Below, in pieces: positions 5,716-5,988 of a stretch of DNA of 5,988 nt. Positions within the stretch are counted from its first letter, which is position 1. Every line of letters starts with the position of its first letter. Made by a program: the position numbers and the translations under genes. The DNA is taken from assembly GCA_030729445.1 (NCBI GenBank), contig JANQXJ010000272.1, positions 5,634-11,621 on the forward strand, given 5' to 3'. The notes beneath the pieces were generated by a model. The model saw only the letters and a list, made by a program, of their open reading frames with translations, was not told where the DNA came from and did not search any database. The stretch comes from Limnohabitans sp. (GTDB lineage Bacteria; Pseudomonadota; Gammaproteobacteria; Burkholderiales; Burkholderiaceae_C).

Positions 5716-5988
5716 ATGACCACCTACCTCTTTCCCCCTCCCGCCGTTCAGTCCCTGCCCATCCGTAGCAAAACCGAGCGCTTCCCGATCAACCGCATCT
5801 TCTGCGTGGGCCGCAACTACCACGCGCACGCCGTCGAGATGGGCCGCCCAGTCGACAAAAGCGTCGAGCAAGCTTTTTACTTCACCAAGTCGCCGCAGAC
5901 CTTGGTGGAAAGTGGCGTGGACCATGTTGCTGTGGTCGACTACCCACCCCGCACCAACAACTACCACTTCGAGATGGAACTGGTGCTG
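5716..5988 (+). CDS. nagK: Fumarylpyruvate hydrolase, FAH family (5' part; 3' end beyond window)
   Basis: Last step of the gentisate pathway: hydrolysis of fumarylpyruvate to fumarate and pyruvate in the cytoplasm by a metal-dependent fumarylacetoacetate-hydrolase-fold enzyme. The first 91 codons are present; family members are usually about 230 residues, so more than half is missing. The N-terminus MTTYLFPPPAVQSLPIR, then RIFCVGRNYHAHAVEMG (28-43), FYFTKSPQTLV (54-64) and YPPRTNNYHFEMELVL (76-91), follows the pattern of NagK-type proteins. Glu86 and Glu88 form the ExE metal-binding pair of the fold. The ATG at 5716 is the only possible start after the in-frame TAA at 5707-5709, yet no clear Shine-Dalgarno sequence precedes it. 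It follows nagI after 157 bp, so it may be partly independent of the nagX-nagI transcript. A maleylpyruvate isomerase (nagL) would be expected next. Another FAH-family hydrolase or isomerase cannot be excluded from the fragment alone. Confidence 0.85.
   Translation, partial: MTTYLFPPPAVQSLPIRSKTERFPINRIFCVGRNYHAHAVEMGRPVDKSVEQAFYFTKSPQTLVESGVDHVAVVDYPPRTNNYHFEMELVL

Noticed and set aside
5587..5967. Minus-strand 126-codon frame over the nagI-nagK gap and nagK
   Set aside because: Half is antisense to nagK. The remainder is translated repeat DNA giving the familiar spurious LDRASMDPRVKPEDD string.

Overview
The window looks like a chromosomal segment of a GC-rich Betaproteobacterium, most likely Burkholderiales/Comamonadaceae (Polaromonas, Limnohabitans, Acidovorax or Rhodoferax type). 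This rests on remembered similarity of the encoded proteins to those lineages and on the Nag-type gentisate gene set; no database search was possible. It holds two divergent transcription units that meet at an intergenic region of about 180 bp.

Left unit (minus strand, 3111 down to 1): the start of an Mrp/Pha/Mnh-type multisubunit cation/proton antiporter operon. A GTG-initiated, 944-residue MrpA carries a fused MrpB-type domain at its C-terminus. The NuoK-like subunit MrpC follows and is cut by the window edge. The remaining subunits (D, E, F, G) would lie beyond position 1. The 49-bp gap between the two genes holds an 18-codon reading frame that overlaps both neighbours by four bases.

Right unit (plus strand, 3292 to 5988): a gentisate-pathway cluster. 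A flavin monooxygenase, best read as 3-hydroxybenzoate 6-hydroxylase (nagX type), is followed after 14 bp by gentisate 1,2-dioxygenase (nagI type). After a 157-bp gap comes the 5' part of a fumarylacetoacetate-hydrolase-family gene, best read as fumarylpyruvate hydrolase (nagK type). Together they would convert 3-hydroxybenzoate to gentisate, then maleylpyruvate, then (through an isomerase not seen here) fumarylpyruvate, and finally fumarate plus pyruvate. The gap before nagK contains a 58-bp double-hairpin repeat of a common dispersed proteobacterial type, followed by a T-tract.

The most interesting non-coding signal is a near-perfect 26-bp palindrome between the two units (12 of 13 base pairs match, with a perfect 16-bp core). 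It covers the best -10 box for the catabolic genes and lies inside the best promoter candidate for the antiporter operon. It looks like a dimeric-repressor operator, and no regulator gene is present in the window. I see no mobile element, CRISPR array, RNA gene or clearly undescribed system. The protein-coding content is conventional.
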